64,000 bases of DNA from Bifidobacterium rousetti. Its GTDB lineage: Bacteria > Actinomycetota > Actinomycetes > Actinomycetales > Bifidobacteriaceae. The translations under genes and the position numbers were made by a program. Shown piece by piece: positions 1 through 9,686 of the stretch; the first letter of the stretch is position 1; each line of letters begins with the position of its first letter. The notes under the pieces were generated by a model, which made no database searches, was not told the DNA's origin, and saw nothing but the letters and a program-made list of their open reading frames with translations. The DNA is taken from NCBI RefSeq assembly GCF_008698235.1, contig NZ_PEBH01000009.1:62001-126000 (forward strand). Reading direction: 5' to 3'.

Positions 1-523
1 AGTCCACGTCGTCGGCCTCGTCGAAATCCCCGAAGCCGTCGTCGTCGAACTCGTCGTCGTCGAAGCCGTCGGACTCGGCGTCCTCGTCCCTGTCGTCATG
101 CTTGTACGGATCGGCGTCGCCGGCGTACTGGGCTGTCGCGCGGGCGCGGGCGAGCTCCTCGTCGCGCTTGCGCGCCACGACGAGGATGTCCTCGATCTCG
201 TGGGCCTCGCCCGGCACCTCGTCGAAGACGAACTGCAGCTGCGGGGTCAGACGCAAGCCGGCCTTGCGCCCGACGAGCGAACGCAGATGGCCCTTGGCCT
301 GATCGAGCGCCTGCTGGGCGCGCTTGCGCTCGCCCTGCTCGTGGCCCTCGTGGCCGTACTGGGTCCAGTAGACCTTGGCGATCTGCAGGTCGTTGGTCAC
401 ACGGACCTCGGTGATGGTGATGTTCGTCAGTCGCTTGTCATGCAACTCGCGTTCGATCGACGAGGCGATGACGCGCTGAATCAGGGCCGCGATCCTCGCG
501 GCGCGGGGGTTGGTTCCTGCCAT
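1..523 (-). CDS. rbfA: Ribosome-binding factor A, 3' end cut by window edge
   Basis: RbfA is a small KH-fold protein that binds the 30S subunit and helps mature the 5' end of 16S rRNA. The reading frame starts MAGTNPRAARIAALIQRVIA and carries the family pattern ERELHDKRLTNITITEVRVTNDLQIAKVYW. After roughly residue 130 it runs into an acidic tail rich in Asp, Glu, Gly and Phe that continues past the left edge, so the stop is not seen. It lies downstream of infB on the same strand, the usual nusA-infB-rbfA order. The acidic tail is a lineage-specific extension of unknown role. Identification is from motifs and context. Confidence 0.93.
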   Translation of the reverse strand, partial: MAGTNPRAARIAALIQRVIASSIERELHDKRLTNITITEVRVTNDLQIAKVYWTQYGHEGHEQGERKRAQQALDQAKGHLRSLVGRKAGLRLTPQLQFVFDEVPGEAHEIEDILVVARKRDEELARARATAQYAGDADPYKHDDRDEDAESDGFDDDEFDDDGFGDFDEADDVD

Positions 524-680
524 AAGAAAAATCCTTTGTGTTCGCGAGTATGACTGCTCCCGCTGGCGGACAGTGCCGTCAGCGGGAGCATGTCGGAGAT
601 ACCGGATACCGGCCGGGTTTCGGCGCGCGATGCGATGCGCACCGCACGCCGAAGCTTCCGAAGCCGGATATGTGGACGGA

Positions 681-3656
681 CTACTTGCGCTCGACTTCCC
701 GCATCTCGAAGGTCTCGATGATGTCGCCGATCTCGATGTCGTTGAACGAACCGAGGTTGATACCGGCCTCGTAGCCCTCCTTGACGGACTGCACGTCGTC
801 CTTGAAACGACGCAGCGAGGAGATCTCGAGGTCGTTGACCGTGGCGACGCCGTTGCGCAGGATACGGCACTTCGTGCCGCGCTTGACCTCGCCGTCCTGG
901 ACCATAACGCCGGCGATGTTGCCGAACTTGGACGAACGGAAGATCTCGCGGATCTCGCTGTGGGAGGTGACGACCTCCTCGTACTCCGGCTTGAGCATGC
1001 CCTTCAGGGCGGCCTCGATGTCCTCGATGGCCTTGTAGATGATCGAGTAGTACTTGATCTCCACGCCCTCGCGGTCGGCGAGCTCCTGGACCTGACGGTT
1101 CGGGCGCACGTTGAAGCCGAGGATGACGGCCTTGTCGACCGTGGCGAGGTTGACGTCGTTCTGCGTGATCGCGCCGACGCCGCGGTGGATGACCTGGATG
1201 CCGACCTCGTCGGACACCTCGATCTTCATCAGGGAGTCCTCGAGCGCCTCGACGGAGCCGGAGGAATCGCCCTTGATGACTATGTTGAGCATGTCCACCT
1301 CGGACTTGGCGAACTGCTCCTTCAGGGACTCGAGGGAGACGACCTTGCGGCGCTTGGCCAGCTGGGCGGCGCGCTCGGTGGCCTGGCGCTTCTCGGCGAT
1401 CTGGCGTGCGGTGCGGTCGTCCGGGGCGACGAGGAACAGGTCGCCTGCGGTCGGCACGGAGGTCAGGCCCAGCACCTGAACAGGCGTGGACGGGGTGGCC
1501 TCCTTCATGTGGTTGCCGTTCTCGTCGAGCATCGCGCGCACGCGGCCGTACGAGGTGCCGGCCACGATCGCGTCGCCGATGTGCAGGGTGCCCTGCTGGA
1601 CGAGCACGGTGGCCACGGCGCCGCGGCCCTTGTCGAGCCTGGCCTCGATGGTGGCGCCGCGGGCGTCCATATCCGGGTTCGCGCGCAGGTCGAGATCCGC
1701 GTCGGCGGTAAGCAGCACGGCTTCGAGGAGCTTGTCCACGTTGATGTTCTGCTTGGCGGAGATGTCGACGAACATCGTGTCGCCGCCGTACTCCTCCGGC
1801 ACCAGACCGAACTCGGTGAGCTGGCCGCGCACCTTGTCGGGGTTCGCGCCCGGCTTGTCGATCTTGTTGACGGCCACGACGATCGGCACCTTGGCGGCCT
1901 TCGCATGGTTGATCGCCTCGACGGTCTGCGGCATGACGCCGTCATCCGCCGCCACGACGATGATCGCGACGTCGGTGATCTCGGCACCACGGGCACGCAT
2001 GGCGGTGAACGCCTCATGGCCCGGGGTATCGAGGAACGTGATCTTGCGCTTTTCGCCCTCGAGATCGACCGTCACCTGGTAGGCGCCGATGCGCTGGGTG
2101 ATGCCACCCGCCTCGCGCGCCACGACGTTGGTCTGACGGATCGTGTCGAGCAGCTTGGTCTTACCGTGGTCGACATGGCCCATGACGGTGACGACCGGCG
2201 GACGGGGCTTCAAATCCTCGTCCTCCTGCAGCTCCTCGCCGTCCAGATCGATGTCGAACTGCTGGAGCAGCTCCTTGTCCTCCTCCTCGGCGGAGACGAT
2301 CTGGATGTTCCAGCCGATCTCCTCGCCCAGGATCTGGAAGGTGGACTCGTCCAGCGACTGCGTGGCCGTGGCCATCTCACCGAGATGGAACATCACGGTC
2401 ACGAGCGCCGCCGGATTGACGTCGATCTTCTCCGCCAGATCGGCCAGGGACGCGCCCTGACGCAGACGGATGGTCTGGCCGTTGCCACGCGGGATGCGCA
2501 CGCCGCCGATGGTCGGCGCTTTGATCTCCTCGTACTCACGACGCTTCGCAAGCCTGTTCTTACGCGCCTTGGAGCTCTTGCCGCCCTGACGGCCAAACGC
2601 GCCCGCGGCGCCGCCGCGACCGCCGCGACCACCGCGCGCAGGACCGGTGCTGCCGGTGCTCGGGCCGTTGTTCTGGAAGCCCGTTCCCTGACCGCCGCGG
2701 AAACCGCCGCGCTGTGCGCCGCCGCCCTGCTGGGTGCCGCCGGACTGACCCGGACGGTTGTGGCCCCACTGGCCCGGACGTGCGCCCTGCGCGCCGCCCT
2801 GACCCGGACGACCGTTGCGGAAGCCGCCACGGCCACCGCCCTGACCCGGACGACCGCCACGGCCACGACCGTCGTTCACGGTCGGGCGGGCCATCGGATG
2901 GGGACGCGGGATGTCACCCGGCGTCGGGGTGTGCATGCCCTGCTTGCGGCTGAACGGGTTGTTGCCCGGACGCGGACCCGGCGTATGCGGGGTCGGCGCG
3001 GACGGGGTGTGGGAGGAGTGCTGGCCCGGAGTCGGGGTCTGACCGGACTGGGCGCCGCCGTTCTGGCCCGGCTGGCCGCCACGACGATCACGATCGCCCT
3101 GCGGACGCATGCCAGGACGCGCGCCCGGACGGCCGCCCTGCATGGAGGAACGGTGGCCGCGATCCTGACGGTCGCGACGATCACCGCGCTCATTGCGCTC
3201 GCCACGTTCGCCGCGCTCGCCGCGACGATCCTGACGGTCACGATCATGACGCTCGGAACGCTGGCCGGACTGCTCGTGCTGGCCGGGGCGCGCGGGGCGC
3301 GGACCGGGACGGGCGCCCGGAGTGGGCGTCGGATGCTGACGCCCCTCGCCGTCGGCGGGGGTGCTGTGGCCCGGACCCGGAACGGGCGCGGGAGCGGCCG
3401 GCTTCGGCGCCGGCGAATGCGGGGCCGCCGGCCTGGCGGACCTCGCCGCAGGCGCGGGCTTCGGGCCCTGCTTGCCGCCCTTGTCGCCGTGACCGTTCTG
3501 GTCGGCGAAGGCGGACCTCAATTTGCGAACCACCGGGGGTTCGACGGTGGAGGAGGCGGACTTGACGAACTCCCCCATATCCTTGAGCTTCTCCAGCACG
3601 GTCTTGCTGTCGACGCCAAGGGCCTTGGCAATTTCATAAACGCGTGGTTTCGCCAC
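681..3656 (-). CDS. infB: Translation initiation factor IF-2
   Basis: IF-2 is the GTPase that places fMet-tRNA on the 30S subunit and promotes subunit joining. The 991-residue protein begins [20 protein letters not shown], the IF2N domain. A very long Gly/Arg/Pro/Gln-rich low-complexity region follows, to about residue 350, then a second IF2N-like segment. The GTPase domain has GHVDHGKT near residue 490, then DTPGHEAF and NKID, and domains II to IV follow, ending in the ERK tail. It is longer than the E. coli protein because of the low-complexity region. AAGGAGAACAAG precedes the ATG. It sits between nusA and rbfA in one operon. Confidence 0.98.
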   Translation of the reverse strand: MAKPRVYEIAKALGVDSKTVLEKLKDMGEFVKSASSTVEPPVVRKLRSAFADQNGHGDKGGKQGPKPAPAARSARPAAPHSPAPKPAAPAPVPGPGHSTPADGEGRQHPTPTPGARPGPRPARPGQHEQSGQRSERHDRDRQDRRGERGERGERNERGDRRDRQDRGHRSSMQGGRPGARPGMRPQGDRDRRGGQPGQNGGAQSGQTPTPGQHSSHTPSAPTPHTPGPRPGNNPFSRKQGMHTPTPGDIPRPHPMARPTVNDGRGRGGRPGQGGGRGGFRNGRPGQGGAQGARPGQWGHNRPGQSGGTQQGGGAQRGGFRGGQGTGFQNNGPSTGSTGPARGGRGGRGGAAGAFGRQGGKSSKARKNRLAKRREYEEIKAPTIGGVRIPRGNGQTIRLRQGASLADLAEKIDVNPAALVTVMFHLGEMATATQSLDESTFQILGEEIGWNIQIVSAEEEDKELLQQFDIDLDGEELQEDEDLKPRPPVVTVMGHVDHGKTKLLDTIRQTNVVAREAGGITQRIGAYQVTVDLEGEKRKITFLDTPGHEAFTAMRARGAEITDVAIIVVAADDGVMPQTVEAINHAKAAKVPIVVAVNKIDKPGANPDKVRGQLTEFGLVPEEYGGDTMFVDISAKQNINVDKLLEAVLLTADADLDLRANPDMDARGATIEARLDKGRGAVATVLVQQGTLHIGDAIVAGTSYGRVRAMLDENGNHMKEATPSTPVQVLGLTSVPTAGDLFLVAPDDRTARQIAEKRQATERAAQLAKRRKVVSLESLKEQFAKSEVDMLNIVIKGDSSGSVEALEDSLMKIEVSDEVGIQVIHRGVGAITQNDVNLATVDKAVILGFNVRPNRQVQELADREGVEIKYYSIIYKAIEDIEAALKGMLKPEYEEVVTSHSEIREIFRSSKFGNIAGVMVQDGEVKRGTKCRILRNGVATVNDLEISSLRRFKDDVQSVKEGYEAGINLGSFNDIEIGDIIETFEMREVERK

Positions 3657-3876
3657 TACTTGTTCTCCTTATCGTGACCACGCGCCGGCGCGGTCAAATC
3701 TCGATGACGGCGAGCCTGTTCATCGTACGACCATGATTGTGAATTCCTCATTCTTCGGCCGGGCATGCTTGCGCCCGGCATACCGCATCAAGCATACTCA
3801 GTACGCTGGATGCGCCACGCCCGAAGGTGCGGCGGCCGAGGCCGGCACACCCCACACGCCCGACGCCACGGAAAGG

Positions 3877-4911
3877 TCAGTCGGCCTGCTTCTCGGCCGC
3901 GAGCTTCCTGGCGTGCGCCTCGGCGGATTCGATGCCGATCTTCCAGCCGGTGAGCTTGGCGGCGAGACGCGCGTTCTGCCCTTCCCTGCCGATGGCGAGG
4001 GAGAGCTGGTCGTCGTGGATGAACGCGATGGCCGTCTTGTTCTTCTCGCTGATGACCTGCACACCGGTCGCGACGGCCGGGCTCAGCGCGGAGGCGACGA
4101 ACTTGGCCGGATCGTCGGAGTAGTCGACGATGTCGATCTTCTCCGGACCGAGGTTCTCCATCACCGCGCGCACACGGGCTCCACCGGGGCCGATCAGCGC
4201 GCCCTTCGGGTTCACGCCGTCGGTGTTGGCCTTCACCGCGATCTTCGTGCGGGCTCCGGCCTCGCGCGCGATCGCCATGATCGACACCGCGCCGGACGCC
4301 AGCTCCGGCACCTCGCGCTCGAACAGGCGACGCACCAGATCCGGGTGGGAGCGGGAGACGACGATCTCCGGGCCCCTGACGCCACGGCCGACGTTGACGA
4401 CGAACACGCGCAGACGCTCACCATGACGGTAGCGCTCGCCCGGAACCTGCTCGCGGCGGGGCAGCAGGGCTTCGACGTCGCCCACGGCGATATGCACGTT
4501 GGACGGGTCTTTCACATCCTGCTGGACGATGCCCGTGATGAGCTTGCCCTTCTGCCCGGAGAAGGCGCCGAACACGCGCTCGTCCTCGGCGTGACGGAAC
4601 AGCTGGGACAGGACCTGACGGGCGGTGGAGGCGGCGAGACGGCCGAAGTCCTTCGGGGTGTCGTCGTACTCCTCGCCGATGATCGGCGCGGGATGCGGAT
4701 CGTCCTCGGTGGGCGTGCCCGGGGTCTCGTCGGCCGCCCACACCGTGAAGGTGCCGGCGCGGTCGTCGAGCTCGACGCGGGCGTGCTTGGCCGCGTGCGG
4801 GGTCTTGAGGTACGCGAGGCGGAGCGCCTCCGAAAGCGCGGCATCGAGCGTTTGCGCGTCGATGCCCTGCTCCGCTGCGAGCTTGTGGATTGACGTCAGG
4901 TCCAGTTCCAT
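3877..4911 (-). CDS. nusA: Transcription termination/antitermination factor NusA
   Basis: NusA binds RNA polymerase and nascent RNA and modulates pausing, termination and antitermination. The 344-residue protein has the N-terminal polymerase-binding domain ([18 protein letters not shown]), an S1 domain around residues 110-190 and two KH domains, seen as [14 protein letters not shown] and [19 protein letters not shown]. It lacks the acidic C-terminal repeats of the E. coli protein, as is normal in actinobacteria. The ATG is preceded by GGGAGGTCTTGCGAA. It is the first gene of the nusA-infB-rbfA operon. About 220 bases separate it from infB with no other gene seen. Confidence 0.97.
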   Translation of the reverse strand: MELDLTSIHKLAAEQGIDAQTLDAALSEALRLAYLKTPHAAKHARVELDDRAGTFTVWAADETPGTPTEDDPHPAPIIGEEYDDTPKDFGRLAASTARQVLSQLFRHAEDERVFGAFSGQKGKLITGIVQQDVKDPSNVHIAVGDVEALLPRREQVPGERYRHGERLRVFVVNVGRGVRGPEIVVSRSHPDLVRRLFEREVPELASGAVSIMAIAREAGARTKIAVKANTDGVNPKGALIGPGGARVRAVMENLGPEKIDIVDYSDDPAKFVASALSPAVATGVQVISEKNKTAIAFIHDDQLSLAIGREGQNARLAAKLTGWKIGIESAEAHARKLAAEKQAD

Positions 4912-5015
4912 TTCGCAAGACCTCCCTATAAGTCTTAAGTTATTACGGCTTAACCGCGGCGCTTGAGCCCGTTCTTGGCCGATATGGTCATAGTCGGTGT
5001 TTACTCTACTGTTTT

Positions 5016-5999
5016 ATGCAGACACTTCGGGATTGGACGGTCGGTCGGGCCGGTTCGGCGGCGTTCGCGCGCACGTTCGCACGCGCACACGCACACGCCG
5101 CGATCGCGCTGACAGCGGCGATCGGCATGGCCGTCTCGCTCGCCGGCTGCTCGACGTCGGTCTCCGGAGCACCGCGTCTTGAGGCGCAGATCGACGACGC
5201 GTCCGAGCTGAGCACCTGCGAGAGCGCGTATCTGACGGCGTCGTCCGGAACGGGTTCCGCCGCCGCCCCGGGCACGTCCGACGGCCGGCCCATGATGATG
5301 CGCTATCTCGCGGCGCGATCGGCCGCCGACGCATGGACCACCGTGGCCGTCAGTTGCGACGGGCGTTTCGCCGAGGGCGCGATGCACGCCGCGCAGGCCT
5401 CGTACATCGCGCAGACGCTGGCGTCGCGGCTCGGCCTGCCCGCGCTCTCCCCCGCAAGCGTGGACTACGGGGATGTCGTGAAGCTCGACATCCCGTCCTC
5501 GTCGATCGCCGCGATGTCGCTGGCTGAGGACCGCGCCGGATTCGACATCGAGGTGCTCGCCGCCCGCAAGGTCGACGGCGCCACACTCGCGATGTCCGAC
5601 AACCACAAAACCGCGGCCCAACGCCTGTTCACGATCTCCGGCACGGACACGGACCCGAGGCAGAAGGTGTACACGGTCGACCGGCTCGTCGCGCATCCCG
5701 ACACCATCGACGATCCGGCGACTGGGATCACGGCGAACACCGTGTCGGTCATCGAGATGAACTGCGCCCGCGAATACCTCGACGCGATCGCCGACATGGG
5801 CACGGTTTCAAGCGACGCCGACACCACCGACGGCACGGACGGCACGAACAGCACCAACGCCACTGACGGCACCGACGCCGCATCCGCAACACGCGCCTCC
5901 GAAAAGACTCTGCGGTTCCTATCCCAGACCGTCACGGCCCGCGCCTGGCGCGCCTTCACGCTCGGCTACCCCGCCACCGACACCGCCCTGTTCAACTGA
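5016..5999 (+). CDS. Putative lipoprotein of unknown function
   Basis: A 327-residue solitary plus-strand gene. The N-terminus has Arg residues, a hydrophobic helix (AAIALTAAIGMAVS) and the lipobox LAGC near residue 45, so it is likely an exported lipoprotein with the lipidated Cys followed by STSVSGAP. The mature part is Ala/Ser/Asp/Thr-rich. Near residues 265-290 it has a run rich in Thr, Asp, Gly and Asn (repeats like TDGT). I recognise no enzymatic domain. There is no ribosome binding site; TACTCT lies 8 bases before the ATG, so the mRNA is probably leaderless. It diverges from nusA, about 100 bases apart. Confidence 0.8.
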   Translation: MQTLRDWTVGRAGSAAFARTFARAHAHAAIALTAAIGMAVSLAGCSTSVSGAPRLEAQIDDASELSTCESAYLTASSGTGSAAAPGTSDGRPMMMRYLAARSAADAWTTVAVSCDGRFAEGAMHAAQASYIAQTLASRLGLPALSPASVDYGDVVKLDIPSSSIAAMSLAEDRAGFDIEVLAARKVDGATLAMSDNHKTAAQRLFTISGTDTDPRQKVYTVDRLVAHPDTIDDPATGITANTVSVIEMNCAREYLDAIADMGTVSSDADTTDGTDGTNSTNATDGTDAASATRASEKTLRFLSQTVTARAWRAFTLGYPATDTALFN

Positions 6000-6059
6000 G
6001 TCCGGGCCGTCCGGAATCGTCCGGCCCCGCCAAAACATCGGTCCATGACGCCTCGGCAT

Positions 6060-6092
6060 GAAAAAAGGTTCCGAGTGAATCACTCGGAACCC
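6060..6092 (-). terminator. Terminator after tRNA-Ser(CGA)
   Basis: Perfect 11-base stem GGTTCCGAGTG / CACTCGGAACC with an AAT loop. On the minus strand it is followed by TTTTTTCATG, an intrinsic terminator placed just past the 3' end of the tRNA gene. Confidence 0.9.
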
Positions 6093-6099
6093 TCAAGGG

Positions 6100-6185
6100 C
6101 GGATGAAGCGAGATTCGAACTCGCGGAGGGGGTTGCCCTCACACGCTTTCGAGGCGTGCTCCTTAGACCGCTCGGACATTCATCC
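6100..6185 (-). tRNA. tRNA-Ser (anticodon CGA)
   Basis: The minus strand folds as a class II tRNA: acceptor GGATGAA/TTCATCC with discriminator G, D-arm, anticodon loop CTCGAAA giving anticodon CGA, a long variable arm (AGGGCAACCCCCT) and the T-arm GTTCGAATC. Discriminator G and the long variable arm fit serine. CCA is not encoded. Confidence 0.95.
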
Positions 6186-6213
6186 ACATGCTGCGCGAAA
6201 ACGCAACCTGTTC

Positions 6214-6241
6214 ATTATAAGCCTCTGCGCACGACGCGCAA
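6214..6241 (-). promoter_or_regulatory. Promoter of tRNA-Ser(CGA)
   Basis: On the minus strand TTGCGC, a 16-base spacer and a perfect TATAAT lie 28 bases upstream of the tRNA 5' end, so transcription should start about 20 bases before the mature tRNA. Confidence 0.75.
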
Positions 6242-6288
6242 GTCGGCGCGTCGCGTTCCGCCAAACACTGCACTAGTCGCATTGACTA

Positions 6289-6437
6289 CCCCTCAGTCTC
6301 GCTTCGCGGGCCAGCTCGTCCCGCAATTACGGACGCGCTACGCGCGCATTCTGCCAGCTCGCCTGTCGGCTCGCACGTTGCCTACAAACAGCTCCGCTGT
6401 TTGCTTCACGGCAACGTCCTGACAAGGGGAGCCGAGA
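6289..6437. repeat. REP-like palindromic intergenic element, expanded copy
   Basis: Non-coding stretch between tRNA-Ser and the transglutaminase gene. It opens with CCCCTCAGTC and GCTTCGCGGG and closes with CTGACAAGGGGAGCC, the same edges as the shorter element at 53313-53365. Its interior holds nested palindromes, including ACGTTGCC...GGCAACGT around AAACAGC-TCC-GCTGTTT. It may act as the terminator of the transglutaminase gene. Apart from this and the tRNA promoter I see nothing else in 6186-6455. Confidence 0.55.
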
Positions 6438-6455
6438 ATATGATTCCGCCGGCGC

Positions 6456-7256
6456 CTACAGCGTCTGCTCGTGGACCGAGGCGTTGACCCACTGCGACTG
6501 CTTGACGTTGTATCCGGAGAAGATGCCGATGTCGAGCATGCAGTCGCGGTAATCGCGTCCGTGGGCGATCGTGATGTAGTTGTCGTCGACCATACGGTTG
6601 TGCGTCGGGTCGAGTCCGATCCAACGATGCCCCTGATACACCTCCACCCACGCGTGGGTGGCCCCCTCGCCGCCGAGCAGACCGGCGATGTAGCGCGCGA
6701 TCAGCCCGCAGTGACGGCACACGGACAGCATCACATGCGCGTAGTCCTGGCACACGCCCTTGCGCTGGGCGAGCGCCTGCTCCGCGGTGGTGCGGATCGT
6801 GGTGGAGCCGGGCGTGTAGACGAACGCCTTGTACACCTCGTCCATGATCTCGCGGGCCTTATCGACCGGCGAGGCGTCCTCGGGCAGCGCCGCGAGCCGG
6901 CGGCGGCAGATGTCGGTGAGCGCCTCCACCGCCGGGCCGGGGATCGTCAACGCGGAGTCGAAGCGGTACAACGGCTTGTAGATCTCCGTCTTGATGTGCT
7001 CGTTGTCGACGAACGCGATGCCGGTGACCTTGTAGTTGAACACATCATGGGGTTCGGCGATGTAGCCGGTCTTCACCACCGAATCGAAGGAGTCGATGGT
7101 GGTTTCCAGCTCCACCTCGGGCTCGATGTCGATCTCCACGTCGACGACCTGCTGACGCGGGCCCGTCGCGGGAATGCACCGCAGCTGGAAACGGTGATCG
7201 GTGACGGGCGAGCTGAAGCTGAGCTTCATCTCGTAGTCAAACACCAGTTTTTTCAT
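6456..7256 (-). CDS. Transglutaminase-like cysteine peptidase family protein
   Basis: A 266-residue protein with an N-terminal beta-rich domain (MKKLVFDYEMKLSFSSPV, the bacterial transglutaminase-like N-terminal type) and a transglutaminase core. The likely triad is Cys in GVCQDYAH (about residue 169), His in THAWVEVY (about 201) and Asp in GLDPTHN (about 215). The gene lies 60 bases downstream of the ATP-grasp/alpha-E gene on the same strand, preceded by ACGGAGCCC. This family is known as the third member of the conserved transglutaminase, CP-ATP-grasp and alpha-E neighbourhood, for which peptide synthesis or cleavage is predicted. No signal peptide is seen, so it is probably cytoplasmic. 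Substrate unknown. Confidence 0.88.
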   Translation of the reverse strand: MKKLVFDYEMKLSFSSPVTDHRFQLRCIPATGPRQQVVDVEIDIEPEVELETTIDSFDSVVKTGYIAEPHDVFNYKVTGIAFVDNEHIKTEIYKPLYRFDSALTIPGPAVEALTDICRRRLAALPEDASPVDKAREIMDEVYKAFVYTPGSTTIRTTAEQALAQRKGVCQDYAHVMLSVCRHCGLIARYIAGLLGGEGATHAWVEVYQGHRWIGLDPTHNRMVDDNYITIAHGRDYRDCMLDIGIFSGYNVKQSQWVNASVHEQTL

Positions 7257-7315
7257 GAATCAGGGCTCCGTAAGATGTGATATACCTCATTCCACCTTAC
7301 CAGCTTCGTCTCGCC

Positions 7316-9496
7316 TCACGGACGACGCGCGTCCATGTTCATCGCGCTGAACGAGCCGGGATCCTTGCGGTCGCCGGTGATCGAACGCTTGCCGAAATCG
7401 TCGAGGAACTCCTGCAGACGGGCCGTCAGCTCCGGGTAACCGCGCTGCGGGAGCTGGCCGAGCAGCCAGCCGACGCCCTCGGCGAAGCACTGCGGCAACG
7501 GCATGCCGTCCAGCGCATGCGAGTAGGAGCTGAGCTTCTTCAGCGGCGCCTCCATCTCCTCGATCGGCATGCCGAACCTCGTGTACAGGTCGAGGCGTTC
7601 GATGTACTTGCCAATGAAGATGAACGCCTTGAGCGTCATGTCGGCGGCCGAGTTCTCGATACCGCCCCAGAAGGCGAGCATGTCGTCGGCGATGTCGCGC
7701 TGTGCGTAGATGTCCGCGGAGCTCGCGAACCGTTCGGCGGCGTTGGTGATGTTCGTCACCGCCAGTTCAACGTACTGCAGCAGGCGCGACGAAAGTTCCG
7801 GACGCAGGACGACCGCGTTGTAGAACGCGGAGACGATGGCGCTGCGCACGGAATCGGGGTTCGTGCCGTCATAGAGGAACGAATGGATGAACGTGTCGAA
7901 GTCCTCGAAGTCCTCGGGCAAGTCGAGCGCGCGGGCGAACGGGCGGAAGGCGTCCGGGTTGTCGTCCATCACACGGTCGTAGAACGGGTAGAACTGGACC
8001 AGTGTGGTGAACGCGCGCTCGGTGTAGCGTCCCAGCCAGTACAGGTTGTCGGCCTTGGACGCGGTGACCAGCTGCAGCGAGTGCTTGCGCGCGTGCGGCA
8101 TGAGGTTGACGGATTCGATCTCCTCGCCGTGGTTCGGGATCGTGCGGTCCTTCGGCGCCAGCACCCAGGTGTCCTTGAACCCGCCGCCTTGGGAGGAGTT
8201 GACGATCATCTGGCCGGGCACCGACGAGTAGCGGGTCAGGCCCGAATACCAGACGTGGGTGTTCTGCCCGGTCACGACGAAGGCGCGCAGATCGGCCTTG
8301 CGCGGGCTGTGCTCGCCGGTGGACGGGTCGACGACGTCGATGTCGCGGAACTGGATGATCTCCTGTGCGATGAAGCGTCGCGGATCGCTCTTGATGCGGT
8401 CGGCGAGCTCCTCGCGCTTGTCCTTGTCGAGGTCTCGGCCGAATACGACGCCGTAGCCGCCGGCCTCGGCCACGTCCTTGATGACGAGCTCGTCCATGCG
8501 GCTCAGGACCTCCTTGCGGTCCTTGTCGAACATCGGCATGTAGGTGGGCGCGTTGTGCAGGATCGGCTCCTCGCCCAGATAGTACTTGATCATCTGGGGC
8601 ACGAAGTAGTAGATCGCCTTGTCGTCGGCGGCGCCGTTGCCCGGCGCGTTGACGATGGCCACGTTGCCGGCGCGGTACGCGGACAGCAGGCCCGGCACGC
8701 CGATCACGGAGTCGGGGTTGAAAGCGAACGGGTCGAGGTAGTCGTCGGCGAGACGACGGTAGACGACGCCGACGCGGTGGCGGTTGCCGGCGTAGTCGAG
8801 GAAGAACAGCTTGTTCTCCTCGACCTCGAGGTCCTCGGGGAAGGCGAGCGTGGCGCCTGTCTTCTCGGCGAGGTAGGCGTGCTCGAAGAACGCGGAATTG
8901 TAGCGGCCCGGAGTCAGGATCACGGCGATGCCCTCCGTGGAGACGAAGTCCATCGCCTTGCGCAGCAGACGCGGGTAGTCGCGGTTGTCGCGCACGCGCA
9001 CCTCGCGGAACAGGCGCGGGTTGGAACGGCGTTCGATGTCGCGGGCGAACAGCGGGTAGCTGGCGCCGGAGGGGATGCGCAGGTTGTCCTCGAGCACCCA
9101 CCAGCGTCCGTCCTCGCCCTGAACCAGATCCTCGCCGGCGATGTGCGCGAACACGCCGGCCGGCGGGGTGACGCCGTTGACCTGCGGATAGTAGCCGGCG
9201 GACGTGTAGACGAACTCCTCGGGCACGACGCCGTCATGGATGATGTTCTTGTCCGAGTAGATGTCCCTCAGGTAGGCGTTGAGCGCGTTGACGCGCTGCT
9301 TCAGTCCGGCCTCGAGCTCGTCGAACTCGTCGGATTCGATGATGCGCGGGATCGGATCGTAGGGGAACAGACGGTCATGGTATTCGCCGTTCTTGTATAC
9401 ACCGAAACGCACGCCGTTGCGGGCCAGCTCGCGGTTGATGCCCTCACGCCGTCCGACCAGTTCCGCCGCCAGCTTTTGCGCCGCCGATTCGATCAT
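7316..9496 (-). CDS. Fused circularly permuted ATP-grasp and alpha-E domain protein
   Basis: A 726-residue protein. The first ~460 residues match the circularly permuted ATP-grasp type 2 family (formerly DUF404/DUF407), with GVRFGVYKNGEYHDRLFPYD, WWVLEDNLRIPSG, NAPGNGAADDKAIY and GYGVVFG. From about residue 465 an alpha-helical alpha-E domain (DUF403) begins, with the signature ASKADNLYWLGRYTERA. In many bacteria these are separate genes. ATP-grasp enzymes ligate carboxylates to amines through an acyl phosphate, so a peptide ligase role is inferred. The start is the ATG preceded by AAGGAAGTGTGACACG. The transglutaminase gene follows in the same operon. Confidence 0.88.
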   Translation of the reverse strand: MIESAAQKLAAELVGRREGINRELARNGVRFGVYKNGEYHDRLFPYDPIPRIIESDEFDELEAGLKQRVNALNAYLRDIYSDKNIIHDGVVPEEFVYTSAGYYPQVNGVTPPAGVFAHIAGEDLVQGEDGRWWVLEDNLRIPSGASYPLFARDIERRSNPRLFREVRVRDNRDYPRLLRKAMDFVSTEGIAVILTPGRYNSAFFEHAYLAEKTGATLAFPEDLEVEENKLFFLDYAGNRHRVGVVYRRLADDYLDPFAFNPDSVIGVPGLLSAYRAGNVAIVNAPGNGAADDKAIYYFVPQMIKYYLGEEPILHNAPTYMPMFDKDRKEVLSRMDELVIKDVAEAGGYGVVFGRDLDKDKREELADRIKSDPRRFIAQEIIQFRDIDVVDPSTGEHSPRKADLRAFVVTGQNTHVWYSGLTRYSSVPGQMIVNSSQGGGFKDTWVLAPKDRTIPNHGEEIESVNLMPHARKHSLQLVTASKADNLYWLGRYTERAFTTLVQFYPFYDRVMDDNPDAFRPFARALDLPEDFEDFDTFIHSFLYDGTNPDSVRSAIVSAFYNAVVLRPELSSRLLQYVELAVTNITNAAERFASSADIYAQRDIADDMLAFWGGIENSAADMTLKAFIFIGKYIERLDLYTRFGMPIEEMEAPLKKLSSYSHALDGMPLPQCFAEGVGWLLGQLPQRGYPELTARLQEFLDDFGKRSITGDRKDPGSFSAMNMDARRP

Positions 9497-9686
9497 CGTG
9501 TCACACTTCCTTGCGTTTGCCGCGTGGCGCCGCTGCCCGCTCCACGCGTGTTAGCCGATATCTTATTGGTACTTGGCAAACGTAAGGTGAAGGCGTTTCG
9601 GCAAACGCGCGGAAATGTTACGAGCGCGTCACCGCCGTCGACGCGCCGGCGACGCGCTGTCAACGCGCCGTCGGATTCGGGCGGTG

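Noticed and set aside
510..3677. A 1055-codon open frame on the plus strand opposite infB
   Set aside because: It mirrors the GC-rich third-position bias of infB on the other strand, has no family motif and is low-complexity in the part opposite the IF-2 linker.
6045..6422. A 125-codon plus-strand frame over tRNA-Ser and the palindromic element
   Set aside because: It reads through a tRNA, its terminator and the repeat; no coding features.
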